From assembly GCF_039522585.1 (NCBI RefSeq), contig NZ_BAAADR010000004.1: a DNA stretch of 64,000 bases, one strand, 5' to 3'. Origin of the DNA: Bisbaumannia salifodinae (GTDB lineage Bacteria > Pseudomonadota > Gammaproteobacteria > Pseudomonadales > Halomonadaceae). The first letter of the stretch is position 1; every line of letters starts with the position of its first letter. This document shows, piece by piece, positions 22,475 to 30,568 of the stretch. A program made the translations under genes and the position numbers. The notes beneath the pieces are model-generated. The model saw nothing but the letters and a program-made list of their open reading frames with translations. It made no database searches and was not told where the DNA came from.

Positions 22475-25171
22475 TCAGTCGCCCTGGATCCGCGCCAGGA
22501 GGTCGCCGGCCAGGGCGATGGCCTCCTCGCGGCGGCGGATGTCCTGCTTCTGGTAGAGGCTGCGGATATGGGTCTTGACGGTGGTGGGGGCCACGCCGAG
22601 CTGTTCGGCGATCTGCTCGTTGGAGAGGCCGGCATGGATCAGGCCGAGGATCTGCCATTCGCGGCGGGTCAGCGGCGAGGTGCGGATCAGCTCCGGCACG
22701 TCGGGGCGCTTGACGATGTCCTCGATCACGGCGTCGTCGAGCATCAGGCGCACCGCCTGGCCGAAGTCGCGCTGGCGGCCGGCCAGGCTCAGCAGCCGCT
22801 CGGCGCGTTCCCGGTCGAGGCGTGCCAGCCCGCCCGCGGCCAGCAGCGCCTGGAGCATCGCCGGCAGCGCCCGGCCCAGGCGCAGGAAGCTGCCGGTGAG
22901 GCCGGTACGGCCGGCCAGTTCCAGGGCCCGGCGCAGGTGCTCCAGGGCCGCCTCCTGGCGCCCCCGCTGCCAGGCCAGGGCCGCCAGGCACAAGCGGTTG
23001 CGGTTGGCGTCGGTGATCAGGCCGAGGCGGGCGGTGTGCTCCTCCAGGGCCTCGAGCAGCGCCTCGGCCTCGTCGAAGCGCTCCAGCAGGGTCAGGGCCC
23101 GGGCATGGTTGCGTACATTGCACTGCACGAAGTGATTGCTGGCCGCCGCCGGCTGGGGCGGCGGGGCCTCCTGCAGCCAGCGCGCCACGGCATCGCGGTC
23201 GTCGTTGGCCTGCCACCAGCCGAGCAGGGTGGCGTGGGCATTGGCCAGCCAGTCGATATGGTAGTCGCCCTCGGCGAGGACCTTGTGCAGGCGACGGATA
23301 TGATCGGCGGCCTGGGCCTGGTCGCCCCGGGAGAGGGCCACCTTGGCCAGGCCGATATGGCACTGCAGGCCCCAGCGCTCGCCCTGGCTGTCGAGCACGG
23401 CGATGCCCTGGAGCGCCGCCTGCTCCGACTCCTCCAGGCGGTGCCACTCCCACAGCAGTTGGCTGCGGATGCGGTAGAGGAACTCGCTGGTCGGCAGTCG
23501 CTCCAGGCCGCCGCGCTCCACCAGCGCCAGGGCCCGCTCCTGGACATCGTAGGCGGCCTGGAGGCGACCCTGGGCCACCAGGGTCTCGGAGTGGTGACAG
23601 TGGGCCCATAGCAGCAACTGGTCGTCACCGAGGCGGGCGGCCTCGCGCTCCACCTCCAGGACGCGGCTCAGCGACTCCTCCAGGTGCCCGAGCACGAAGC
23701 GCGACTCGGCGAGGATCGCTGCCGCCGAGACCGGGGTGGCGGCCAGGTAGCGGGCCGGAAGGGCCAGGGCCGCTTCGGCCAGGGGCGCGGCCCGCTCGGC
23801 ATCGCCCTGATTGATGGCCAACTGGGCGCGCAGGGTGGCGAACTCGGCGGCCAGGGCCTGCCACTCCGGGGCCTCCAGTTGGGCCTCGATCCAGTCGATG
23901 GCCTGGCGGGTGCGGCCGAACTGGTACTGGGCATGGCTGACCCAGCCGTGAATCAGGGTCAGTCGCGGCGAGGTGACCAGCCGGGTATCGCCCAGGGCGT
24001 CCAGGCCCCGGGCCAGCAGGGCGAAGTGGCCATTGGCCAGCAGCGTCGGGCCCTGGGTCTCGATCAGCTCGGCCAGTGGGCCCGGCTCCTCCGCCTCGAT
24101 GGCCTGGGCCAGGGCCAGGGCGGGGTCGCCGAGGGCCAGCCAGGCCTGGCTGGCGCGGCGGTGCAGTTGGCGCTGGGTCTCGAGGCTCAGCTCGTGGCGG
24201 CGATGGTGCAGGTAGCCGGCGAACAGCGGATGGAAGCGACACCACTGCTCATGGGGCGCCAGGCGCTGGATAAACAGGCCGGCGCGGATCAGGTCGTCGA
24301 GGCGCTGGGACAGGCGATGCCCCTCCAGCAGGCGTGCCACCAGTGGCGGCGAGAAGCGCTCCAGGACCCCCAACTGTAACAGTAGCCGGCGATCCGCCTC
24401 GTCGAGGGCCTCGCCCAGCAGGTCGTCGAACCAGGCCACGAAGTCCGGGTGACTGCCCTGCAATCGGTCCACCAGGGCATCGAAGCCGGCCCGGGTGGTG
24501 GTGCGCTCCACCAGCCAGTTGAGGGCCATGGCCCAGCCCTCGGTGCGGCGCAGGGCACGCTCCAGGCTGACCCGGGTGGGCGGGAAGCTGAGCTGCTCGG
24601 CGCACAGGGTCTGGGCCTCCTCCAGGTCGAAGGCCAGGGTGGCGGCGTCCACCTCCTCCAGCTCGCCGCGCAGGCGCAGGGCGGCCAGGCCCAGGGGCGG
24701 AGCGACGCGGCCGATCAGGCTCAGGGTCAGCCAGGGGGGCTGGTGGCGCAGCCAGAGGCCGAGGCCTTCGAGGATCTCGGGGTGCCGGATATGCTCGCAC
24801 TCGTCCAGCACCAGGCGGCAGGGCGGGTGACTGGCCGGCAGGGCCGCCAGCCAGGCGGCCACGCTATCGCCGAAGGTGGCCTGGGGCTCGGCCAGCTCGG
24901 CCTCGGGCAGCAGGCCGGTCAGGGCGGCGCGGAAGTAGGCGGCGAAGCGCGCCGGGGCATCGTCCTGGGCGTCCAGGCGCAGCCAGGCCGCCTCCTGTTC
25001 CAGGGCCGGCAGGCGCTCCGCCAGCAGGGTGCTCTTGCCGTAGCCCGCCGGCGCCTGCACCACCTGCAGGCGCACCCGTTCGTCGAGCACGAAGTGGACA
25101 TTGAGGCGTTCCCGGGCCACCACCCAGGGCGGCAGCGGCGGCGGCGAGAGCTTGCTGGGGATCAGGGACAT
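22475..25171 (-). CDS. malT: MalT-type LuxR family ATP-dependent transcriptional activator
   Basis: An 898-residue STAND-class regulator (E. coli MalT has 901). It begins MSLIPSKLSPPPLPPWVVAR, like MalT, and has Walker A APAGYGKSTLL (40-50), a Walker B-like LVLDECEHI, a long helical-repeat region (about 350-800) for maltotriose sensing and self-association, and a C-terminal LuxR helix-turn-helix (about 835-890) with LTRREWQILGLIHAGLSNEQ and LGVAPTTVKTHIRSLYQK. It should activate the amylase, malEFG and glucosidase-malK units when maltotriose and ATP are bound. The ATG at 25171 has no strong Shine-Dalgarno. Confidence 0.88.
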   Translation of the reverse strand: MSLIPSKLSPPPLPPWVVARERLNVHFVLDERVRLQVVQAPAGYGKSTLLAERLPALEQEAAWLRLDAQDDAPARFAAYFRAALTGLLPEAELAEPQATFGDSVAAWLAALPASHPPCRLVLDECEHIRHPEILEGLGLWLRHQPPWLTLSLIGRVAPPLGLAALRLRGELEEVDAATLAFDLEEAQTLCAEQLSFPPTRVSLERALRRTEGWAMALNWLVERTTTRAGFDALVDRLQGSHPDFVAWFDDLLGEALDEADRRLLLQLGVLERFSPPLVARLLEGHRLSQRLDDLIRAGLFIQRLAPHEQWCRFHPLFAGYLHHRRHELSLETQRQLHRRASQAWLALGDPALALAQAIEAEEPGPLAELIETQGPTLLANGHFALLARGLDALGDTRLVTSPRLTLIHGWVSHAQYQFGRTRQAIDWIEAQLEAPEWQALAAEFATLRAQLAINQGDAERAAPLAEAALALPARYLAATPVSAAAILAESRFVLGHLEESLSRVLEVEREAARLGDDQLLLWAHCHHSETLVAQGRLQAAYDVQERALALVERGGLERLPTSEFLYRIRSQLLWEWHRLEESEQAALQGIAVLDSQGERWGLQCHIGLAKVALSRGDQAQAADHIRRLHKVLAEGDYHIDWLANAHATLLGWWQANDDRDAVARWLQEAPPPQPAAASNHFVQCNVRNHARALTLLERFDEAEALLEALEEHTARLGLITDANRNRLCLAALAWQRGRQEAALEHLRRALELAGRTGLTGSFLRLGRALPAMLQALLAAGGLARLDRERAERLLSLAGRQRDFGQAVRLMLDDAVIEDIVKRPDVPELIRTSPLTRREWQILGLIHAGLSNEQIAEQLGVAPTTVKTHIRSLYQKQDIRRREEAIALAGDLLARIQGD

Positions 25172-25193
25172 GGCGGCACACGGGATCTGAATC

Positions 25194-25199
25194 GTTATA
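25194..25199 (-). promoter_or_regulatory. Candidate -10 element of malT
   Basis: On the minus strand TATAAC lies 22 nt upstream of the malT ATG. A convincing -35 was not found, so this is tentative. Confidence 0.35.
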
Positions 25200-25231
25200 G
25201 TCGGCCCAGTATGCCTGCCGGGAGGGCGCGG

Positions 25232-25267
25232 GTGGGACGACTACGACCAAGGTGGTAGTCGTCCCAC
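25232..25267 (-). terminator. Hairpin after kbl, upstream of malT
   Basis: A perfect 13-bp stem GTGGGACGACTAC/GTAGTCGTCCCAC (25232-25244 and 25255-25267) with a 10-nt loop lies just past the kbl stop. There is no T tract. It separates the tdh-kbl transcript from malT, which follows in the same direction. Confidence 0.6.
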
Positions 25268-25271
25268 GCGC

Positions 25272-26462
25272 TTAGAGGCCCAGGCGCGTCTTGACCCGGC
25301 CGAAGGCCGCCAGGGCGGCCTCCAGGTCGTCCCGGGAGAGGGCGGCGGAGACCTGGGTGCGGATACGCGCCTTGCCCTGGGGCACCACCGGGTAGGAGAA
25401 GGCCACCACATAGATGCCTTCCTCGAGCATCGCCTCGGCGAAGCGCGCCGCCAGGGTGGCGTCGTGGAGCATCACCGGTACGATGGGGTGCTCGCCGGGC
25501 AGCAGCTCGAAGCCGAGATCCTCGAGGCCGGCGCGGAAGAGGGCGGTGTTCTCCTTGAGGCGGTCGCGCAGTTCGCTGGACTCGCTGACCAGCGCCAGGG
25601 CCTTGAGGGCCCCGGCCACCACCGGCGGCGCCACGGTGTTGGAGAAGAGGTAGGGGCGCGAGCGCTGGCGCAGCAGCTCCACCACCTCCCGGCGGCCGCT
25701 GGTGTAGCCGCCGCTGGCGCCGCCCAGGGCCTTGCCCAGGGTGCCGGTGATGATGTCCACTCGCTCCATGCAGCCCCGGTACTCGTGGGTGCCGCGGCCG
25801 CCGGCGCCGAGGAAGCCGGTGGCGTGGCAGTCGTCGAAGTGCACCAGGGCGCCGTAGCGCTCGGCCAGATCGCAGATCTCGTCGAGGCGGGCGATATAGC
25901 CGTCCATGGAGAAGACGCCGTCGGTGGTGATCAGCTTGAAGCGGGCGCCACGGCGATCGGCCTCCTTCAACTGGGCCTCCAGGTCGGCCATGTCGTTGTT
26001 GCGGTAGCGATAGCGGCTCGCCTTGCACAGGCGGATGCCGTCGATGATGCTGGCGTGGTTGAGCTCATCGGAGATCACCGCGTCCTCGGGGCCCAGCAGG
26101 GTCTCGAAGAGGCCGCCGTTGGCGTCGAAGCAGGAGGGGTAGAGGATGGTCTCCTCGGTGCCCAGGAAGTCGCTGAGCTTCTGCTCCAGCTGCTTGTGCA
26201 GGCTCTGGGTGCCGCAGATAAAACGCACCGAGGCGAGGCCATAGCCCCAGTCGTCGAGGCCGGCCCGGGCGGCGGCGGTAACCGCCGGGTGCTGGGCCAG
26301 GCCCAGGTAGTTGTTGGCGCAGAGGTTGAGCACCTCGCGGCCCGAGTCGAGGCCCACATGGGCGCCCTGGGGGGTGGTGATCAGGCGCTCGTGCTTGGTC
26401 AGGCCGGCGGCCTCGATGGCCTCGAGTTCCTGGCGCAGATGCTGGCGGAAATCGCCGTACAT
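25272..26462 (-). CDS. kbl: 2-amino-3-ketobutyrate CoA ligase (glycine C-acetyltransferase)
   Basis: A 396-residue PLP enzyme of the alpha-oxoamine synthase family that cleaves 2-amino-3-oxobutyrate with CoA into glycine and acetyl-CoA, the second step of threonine catabolism. Family blocks include NNYLGLAQHP, GLASVRFICGTQSLHKQLE, ELNHASIIDGIRLCKA, HFDDCHATGFLGAGGRGTHE and TGTLGKALGG with the PLP lysine at 244. The length equals that of E. coli Kbl (398) within two residues. It follows tdh in the same direction, although a 95-bp structured repeat sits in the 164-nt gap. Confidence 0.95.
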   Translation of the reverse strand: MYGDFRQHLRQELEAIEAAGLTKHERLITTPQGAHVGLDSGREVLNLCANNYLGLAQHPAVTAAARAGLDDWGYGLASVRFICGTQSLHKQLEQKLSDFLGTEETILYPSCFDANGGLFETLLGPEDAVISDELNHASIIDGIRLCKASRYRYRNNDMADLEAQLKEADRRGARFKLITTDGVFSMDGYIARLDEICDLAERYGALVHFDDCHATGFLGAGGRGTHEYRGCMERVDIITGTLGKALGGASGGYTSGRREVVELLRQRSRPYLFSNTVAPPVVAGALKALALVSESSELRDRLKENTALFRAGLEDLGFELLPGEHPIVPVMLHDATLAARFAEAMLEEGIYVVAFSYPVVPQGKARIRTQVSAALSRDDLEAALAAFGRVKTRLGL

Positions 26463-26512
26463 AGCCCTATCTCCCTGTTATTGGTAAGGCAGCAAAGGTC
26501 TGGTGTGGGACG

Positions 26513-26607
26513 CCGGGGGGAGGGCAGAGCGAAGCGTCTTTTTCAGGGACGAAAAAGTCGAGCGCCCAGGGATGGGTTTACCGCGTCTTCGCGAGTCCTC
26601 CCCCCGG
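26513..26607. repeat. Structured intergenic element, copy 1
   Basis: A 95-bp unit bounded by 11-bp perfect terminal inverted repeats, CCGGGGGGAGG (26513-26523) and CCTCCCCCCGG (26597-26607). Inside are a hairpin TTTTTC-AGGGAC-GAAAAA (26539-26556) and a second small one CCC-AGGGAT-GGG. A related copy with covarying arms is at 39727-39820. Here it lies inside the tdh-kbl operon, whose transcript reads the opposite strand. Confidence 0.7.
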
Positions 26608-26626
26608 AGAGTCCCTCCCAACCAGG

Positions 26627-27652
26627 CTACTCCCAGTTCAGCACCACCTTGCCCGCGGAGCCGTCGAGCATGGCGTCGAAGCCCTGCTGGAACTCCCGGT
26701 AGGGCAGGCGGTGGGTGATCACCGGGGAGATATCCAGCCCCGACTCGATCATCACCGACATCTTGTACCAGGTCTCGTACATCTCCCGGCCATAGATGCC
26801 CTTGATGGTCAGCATATTGAAGATCACCGTATTCCAGTCGATGGCCATGGCCTCGCTGGGAATGCCCAGCATGGCCACCCTGCCGCCGTGACAGAGGTTG
26901 GCCAGCAAATCGCGGAAGGCCTCGGGGCTGCCGCTCATCTCCAGGCCCACGTCGAAGCCCTCGGCCATGCCCAGGTCGCGCTGCACCTCGGCGAGGGTCT
27001 CGTGGCGCACGTCCACGGTGCGGGTGGCGCCGAGCCGCTTGGCCAGGGCCAGGCGCTCCGGGTTGAGGTCGGTGACCACCACATGGCGGGCGCCGGCATG
27101 GCGGCATACCGCCGCAGCCATGGCGCCGATGGGGCCGGCCCCGGTGATCAGCACGTCCTCCCCCAGCAGCTCGAACTGCAGGGCGGTATGCACGGCGTTG
27201 CCGAAGGGGTCGAAGAGCGCCGCCACGTCCAGGTCGATGCCCGGGCGATGCTCCCAGACATTGGACATGGGCAGGGCCAGGTACTCGGCGAAGGCGCCGG
27301 GGCGATTGACGCCGACGCCGCTGGTATGGGCACACAGGTGGCGGCGCCCGGCCAGGCAGTTGCGGCAGCGCCCACACACCACATGACCCTCGCCGGAGAC
27401 CAGCTGGCCCGGCTTGAAGTCGTTGACGTTGGAGCCCACCTCGACGATCTCGCCGACGAACTCGTGACCCACCACCATGGGGGTGGGGATGGTCTGCTGG
27501 GCCCAGGCGTCCCAGTTGTAGATATGCAGATCGGTGCCGCAGATGGCGGTGCGCTTGACGCGGATCAGCACGTCATTGATCCCCACCTGGGGCTCGGGAA
27601 CCTCTTCCAGCCAGAGGCCGGGTGCGGCCTCGCGCTTGACCAATGCCTTCAT
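26627..27652 (-). CDS. tdh: L-threonine 3-dehydrogenase
   Basis: A 341-residue zinc-dependent medium-chain dehydrogenase (the same length as E. coli Tdh) that oxidises threonine to 2-amino-3-oxobutyrate with NAD+. It has the catalytic zinc ligands Cys38 and His63-Glu64 (CGTDLHIYNWDAWAQ, GHEFVGEI), the structural zinc cysteines 93, 96, 99 and 107 (CGRCRNCLAGRRHLC) and the nucleotide-binding GAGPIGAMAAAVCRH. The ATG at 27652 has AAGGAG upstream; the longer frame would add 11 residues. First gene of tdh-kbl, divergent from an XRE-cupin regulator. Confidence 0.95.
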   Translation of the reverse strand: MKALVKREAAPGLWLEEVPEPQVGINDVLIRVKRTAICGTDLHIYNWDAWAQQTIPTPMVVGHEFVGEIVEVGSNVNDFKPGQLVSGEGHVVCGRCRNCLAGRRHLCAHTSGVGVNRPGAFAEYLALPMSNVWEHRPGIDLDVAALFDPFGNAVHTALQFELLGEDVLITGAGPIGAMAAAVCRHAGARHVVVTDLNPERLALAKRLGATRTVDVRHETLAEVQRDLGMAEGFDVGLEMSGSPEAFRDLLANLCHGGRVAMLGIPSEAMAIDWNTVIFNMLTIKGIYGREMYETWYKMSVMIESGLDISPVITHRLPYREFQQGFDAMLDGSAGKVVLNWE

Positions 27653-27704
27653 GGTGTCTCCTTGGGCAGGTGATTTCCCTGGCATTCCCGATCAGGGGGT
27701 TTAA

Positions 27705-27777
27705 GATACGGGAATAAATTCCAGTATCGCAGACAATATCCATGATGCAAGAAACTTTTCTTGTATGGTGGATTGTA
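27705..27777. promoter_or_regulatory. Two palindromes in the tdh/regulator divergent region
   Basis: The 145-nt divergent region is AT-rich for this genome. A 24-bp inverted repeat at 27705-27728 has arms GATAC/GTATC and an inner GGAAT/ATTCC around AA. A second at 27748-27763 is CAAGAA-ACTT-TTCTTG, nested in a longer imperfect palindrome from about 27734 to 27777 (ACAAT ... ATTGT). They are likely operators for the divergent XRE-cupin protein, by inference from position. Confidence 0.5.
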
Positions 27778-27797
27778 TTCTCCATGGAGGAAGACCC

Positions 27798-28400
27798 GTG
27801 ACGGCAACGTCGCCTCCCACCCCTACTCCGGGCGAGCGCACCGGCGACCTGGGCAGTCAGGTGCTCTCGGGCCGGGTGATCGAGCTGCGCAAGAAGCGCG
27901 GCCTGACCCTGGACCAACTGGCGGCGGCCTCCGGGGTCAGCCGCTCCATGCTCAGCCAGATCGAGCGGGGCCGCGCCAACCCCACCCTGGCGGTGACCCT
28001 GCGCATCGCCCAGGCCTTCGGCCTGAGCATCGGCGAGCTGGTCGACCAGCCCTGGACCGCCTCGCGCATCGAGGTGGTGCGCAGCGACGATGCCAACCAG
28101 CTGTTCCGCGACGACCGGGAGTGTCGCATTCGTACCCTCTCACCGCTGCATATGGAGAAGTCGGTGGAGTTCTACGAGATTCGCCTCTCGCCGGGGGCCC
28201 GCCTGCCCAGCGCGCCCCACTTCGAGGGCACCCGGGAACTGCTCACCGTGACCCAGGGGCGGGCGCGGATCCAGGCCGGCGACAACGTCAGCCTGCTGGG
28301 CTCCGGCGACTCGGCCCACTACCACGCCGACCTCGACCACACTATCGAGAATAGCGGAGACCAGGAACTGGTGTGCTTCCTGGTGGTGACCTATCAGTAG
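27798..28400 (+). CDS. XRE family regulator with C-terminal cupin sensor domain
   Basis: A 200-residue regulator. Residues about 25-80 form an HTH_3/XRE domain (GLTLDQLAAASGVSRSMLSQ, then ANPTLAVTLRIAQAFGLSIG). Residues about 125-195 form a cupin_2 domain (EFYEIRLSPGARLPSAPH, LLTVTQGRARI, DSAHYHADLDHTIEN) that probably binds a small ligand. The GTG at 27798 is chosen because GGAGG lies at 27786-27790; an in-frame ATG at 27765 has no such site. It is divergent from tdh, so control of threonine catabolism, possibly in response to threonine or glycine, is likely but not proven. Confidence 0.85.
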   Translation: MTATSPPTPTPGERTGDLGSQVLSGRVIELRKKRGLTLDQLAAASGVSRSMLSQIERGRANPTLAVTLRIAQAFGLSIGELVDQPWTASRIEVVRSDDANQLFRDDRECRIRTLSPLHMEKSVEFYEIRLSPGARLPSAPHFEGTRELLTVTQGRARIQAGDNVSLLGSGDSAHYHADLDHTIENSGDQELVCFLVVTYQ

Positions 28401-28410
28401 GCGTCGGGGG

Positions 28411-28443
28411 CAGGGAAGAGTCAGGGAAGAGTCAGGGAGGAGG
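28411..28443 (+). repeat. Three tandem 11-bp repeats over a ribosome binding site
   Basis: CAGGGAAGAGT is repeated exactly twice (28411-28421, 28422-28432) and a third, diverged copy CAGGGAGGAGG (28433-28443) forms the Shine-Dalgarno of the next gene, whose ATG is at 28449. Confidence 0.65.
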
Positions 28444-28448
28444 AAGCC

Positions 28449-29495
28449 ATGAGGGTATTACCGCTGCGCAGTGGGGGGCTCGTCCTGCTGATGCTGCTGT
28501 TGGCCGGCTGCACGGCCCTGGCCACCGAGGCCGAACGGCAGCGGCACGAGCAAGCGGGGCTGGCTATCCAGGCGGTCTACGATGCCGCCCTGCCGGAGTT
28601 GCCCCTCGGCAAGCAGCGCCACTATGCCCAGCGTCTTTATCGTCTGACCGGTGAAGCACGCTATCTCGGCCCCAATCGTGACTATGTCCGGCGCCTGCGG
28701 GGTTGGCTGGAGCGGGACCTCGCCGCCCTGGCCGACCCCGACTATGCCGCGCGGCGCAGCCGCGAGCTCGTCGAGGCCTATTCGCAGCGCACCGCCAAGC
28801 AGCGGGCGAGGCGCGAGATGTTCGCCGAGTGGGGCGAAATGATCTTCGCCCGCCAGTTACTCTTCCGCCTGACCCAGGCGCACTATTATGGCCTGTTGCC
28901 GGCGCTGGAGGATCACGAAAGGGGCCTCGCCTACCTGGCGAGCGTCGACTGGCACGCCTTCTTCACCGATCCCGATGTCCTGGGCATCTACGCGGCCCAG
29001 GTGGCCAACCAGGTTCACTACCTCCATCAACTGGGGATCGCCGACCTGCGTCGCGAGGTCACCGAGGCCTTCCGGCAGCGCTATCCCCCAGGCAGTGCGG
29101 CGACCCTGGACCGCACCGAGTATCGCAACAGGCTCTACGGCATGACCCACTTCGTGATCGCTGCGAGTCGCTACTACCAGCAGCCGGTGAGTGCCGAAGA
29201 GTTCGCCTGGGTACTGGAGGCCTTCGAGGCGGATATCGAGGCGATCCTGGCGCGCGCCACCGAGGACATCCTGGCCGAGGTGGCACTGAGCTTCCTGCTG
29301 GCGGGACGGGAGGCGCACCCGGTCGTGTCGCGAGTTCGCGATGCCCTGGTCGCCGCCGTGGATCCCCGGGCCGGCATCATTCCCTCGCCGCAGGGTAGCC
29401 TCGACCTGGAGAGCGGCGAGCACCGCAATGTGCTGGCCATCATGGTGTTGCGCTGGCCGGGGCGGCTTCATGCGTCGATGTCGTCCGCGCAATGA
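28449..29495 (+). CDS. Lipoprotein, probably DUF3541 family
   Basis: A 348-residue protein with a lipoprotein signal peptide; the lipobox LLAGC places the acylated Cys at about residue 21. The rest is mostly alpha-helical and soluble, with KQRHYAQRLYRLTGE, FRLTQAHYYGLLPALEDHE, YRNRLYGMTHFVIAASRYY and a C-terminal EHRNVLAIMVLRW. These features fit DUF3541 as remembered from vibrios and halomonads; the function is unknown. It should be anchored in a membrane facing the periplasm. Three tandem 11-bp repeats cover its ribosome binding site, so copy-number changes could alter translation. Confidence 0.7.
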   Translation: MRVLPLRSGGLVLLMLLLAGCTALATEAERQRHEQAGLAIQAVYDAALPELPLGKQRHYAQRLYRLTGEARYLGPNRDYVRRLRGWLERDLAALADPDYAARRSRELVEAYSQRTAKQRARREMFAEWGEMIFARQLLFRLTQAHYYGLLPALEDHERGLAYLASVDWHAFFTDPDVLGIYAAQVANQVHYLHQLGIADLRREVTEAFRQRYPPGSAATLDRTEYRNRLYGMTHFVIAASRYYQQPVSAEEFAWVLEAFEADIEAILARATEDILAEVALSFLLAGREAHPVVSRVRDALVAAVDPRAGIIPSPQGSLDLESGEHRNVLAIMVLRWPGRLHASMSSAQ

Positions 29496-29556
29496 TCCCC
29501 CATCCCCCTGATGCCGCCCCTGCTATGCTGGCGACGAACACCAAGAGGAGAGTGTC

Positions 29557-30294
29557 GTGACCGGTTGGATCTATTGGCTGGATATGGCCGGGGTGATCGT
29601 CTTCGCCCTGACCGGGGTGATCATTGCCTGTCGCTCGCGGATGGATCCCTTCGGCATGCTGGTGCTGGCGGCGGTCACCGGCATCGGCGGCGGCACCCTG
29701 CGCGATCTGGTGCTGGGGGTGCGGCCGGTGTTCTGGGTGGAGGACCCCACCTACCTGTGGGTGATCCTCGCCACGGTGGCCCTGTCGATCCTCGGCTTTC
29801 GCTATATCCACCGCCTGGCCCGTACCTTCCTGCCGGTCACCGATGCCTTCGGCCTGGCGCTGTTCACGGTGCTCGGCGCCCACAAGGCGCTGACCCTGGA
29901 GGCGCCGGGCGTCGTGGCGGTGTTGATGGGCATGATGACCGGGGTGGCCGGAGGCATGATCCGCGATGTGCTGGCGCGTCGGGTACCCATGGTGCTGCGC
30001 CAGGAGATCTATGCCACCGCGGCGATCCTCGGCGGCAGCGCCTATGTGCTGCTCAGCGGCCTGGGGGTGGCCCAGTGGCTCGGCGTGAGCCTGGCCATCG
30101 CCCTGACCCTGGGGCTGCGCCTGGCGGCTATCTACTGGCGGCTGTCGCTGCCCACCTTCGCCTGGGTGGTCACCGCGCCCACTCCGCCGCCCGCCGACGA
30201 GGCCCTGTCCCCCGGCGAGACGCCCCGGCGGCGGCGCGCCAAGGCGAGGGTCAAGCTGATCCGGCCCGAGCACTCCCGGCGCGGTCGCCGCTGA
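29557..30294 (+). CDS. TRIC cation channel family membrane protein (YicG/YadS-like)
   Basis: A 245-residue protein of the UPF0126/TRIC family, which in prokaryotes forms trimeric monovalent cation channels; the physiological role is unclear and some members have been linked to glycine transport. Two internally repeated glycine-rich motifs are present: TGIGGGTLRDLVLG (about 48-61) and TGVAGGMIRDVLARR (about 128-142). Seven hydrophobic spans are expected. The C-terminal 50 residues are cytoplasmic-looking and basic, ending PEHSRRGRR. The start is a GTG at 29557 with AAGAGGAGA upstream. The coding end is echoed three times downstream. Confidence 0.85.
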   Translation: MTGWIYWLDMAGVIVFALTGVIIACRSRMDPFGMLVLAAVTGIGGGTLRDLVLGVRPVFWVEDPTYLWVILATVALSILGFRYIHRLARTFLPVTDAFGLALFTVLGAHKALTLEAPGVVAVLMGMMTGVAGGMIRDVLARRVPMVLRQEIYATAAILGGSAYVLLSGLGVAQWLGVSLAIALTLGLRLAAIYWRLSLPTFAWVVTAPTPPPADEALSPGETPRRRRAKARVKLIRPEHSRRGRR

Positions 30295-30530
30295 CCCCGC
30301 CTCTCCAACAGGCCGGGGCCAAGCTGGCTTAACCGGTTTGGCCCCGAGCACTCCCGGCGTGGTCGCCGCTAGGCCAGGGTCTCCCGGTGGGGCGGGGCCA
30401 AGCTGGCTTATCCGGTTTGGCCCCGAGCACTCCCGGCGTGGTCGCCGCTAGGCCAGGGTCTCCCGGTGGGGCGGGGCAAGCCGGCTTAACCGGTTTGGCC
30501 CCGAGCACTCCCGGCGTGGTTGCCGCTAAT
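30250..30530 (+). repeat. Tandem echoes of the TRIC gene 3' end, 78-79 bp period
   Basis: The gene end (GAGCACTCCCGGCG to CGCCGCTGA) recurs three times downstream: the GAGCAC anchor is at 30268 inside the gene and at 30346, 30425 and 30503. The downstream units are almost identical to each other and less so to the coding copy, and their final codon is TAG or TAA in place of TGA. The 274-nt gap to nhaD holds only this array and a terminator. Confidence 0.8.
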
Positions 30531-30558
30531 CCCCGCCCCCGCTAGACCGGGGGCGGGG
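30531..30558. terminator. Convergent terminator between TRIC gene and nhaD
   Basis: An 11-bp GC stem, CCCCGCCCCCG/CGGGGGCGGGG (30531-30541 and 30548-30558), ends 11 nt before the nhaD stop and can serve both strands. There is no T tract. Confidence 0.6.
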
Positions 30559-30568
30559 AGGCCGCGAC

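Noticed and set aside
30250..30530. The 78-79 bp tandem array considered as a CRISPR array
   Set aside because: The whole unit repeats, with no variable spacers between short repeats, and no cas genes are near; it starts inside a coding end.
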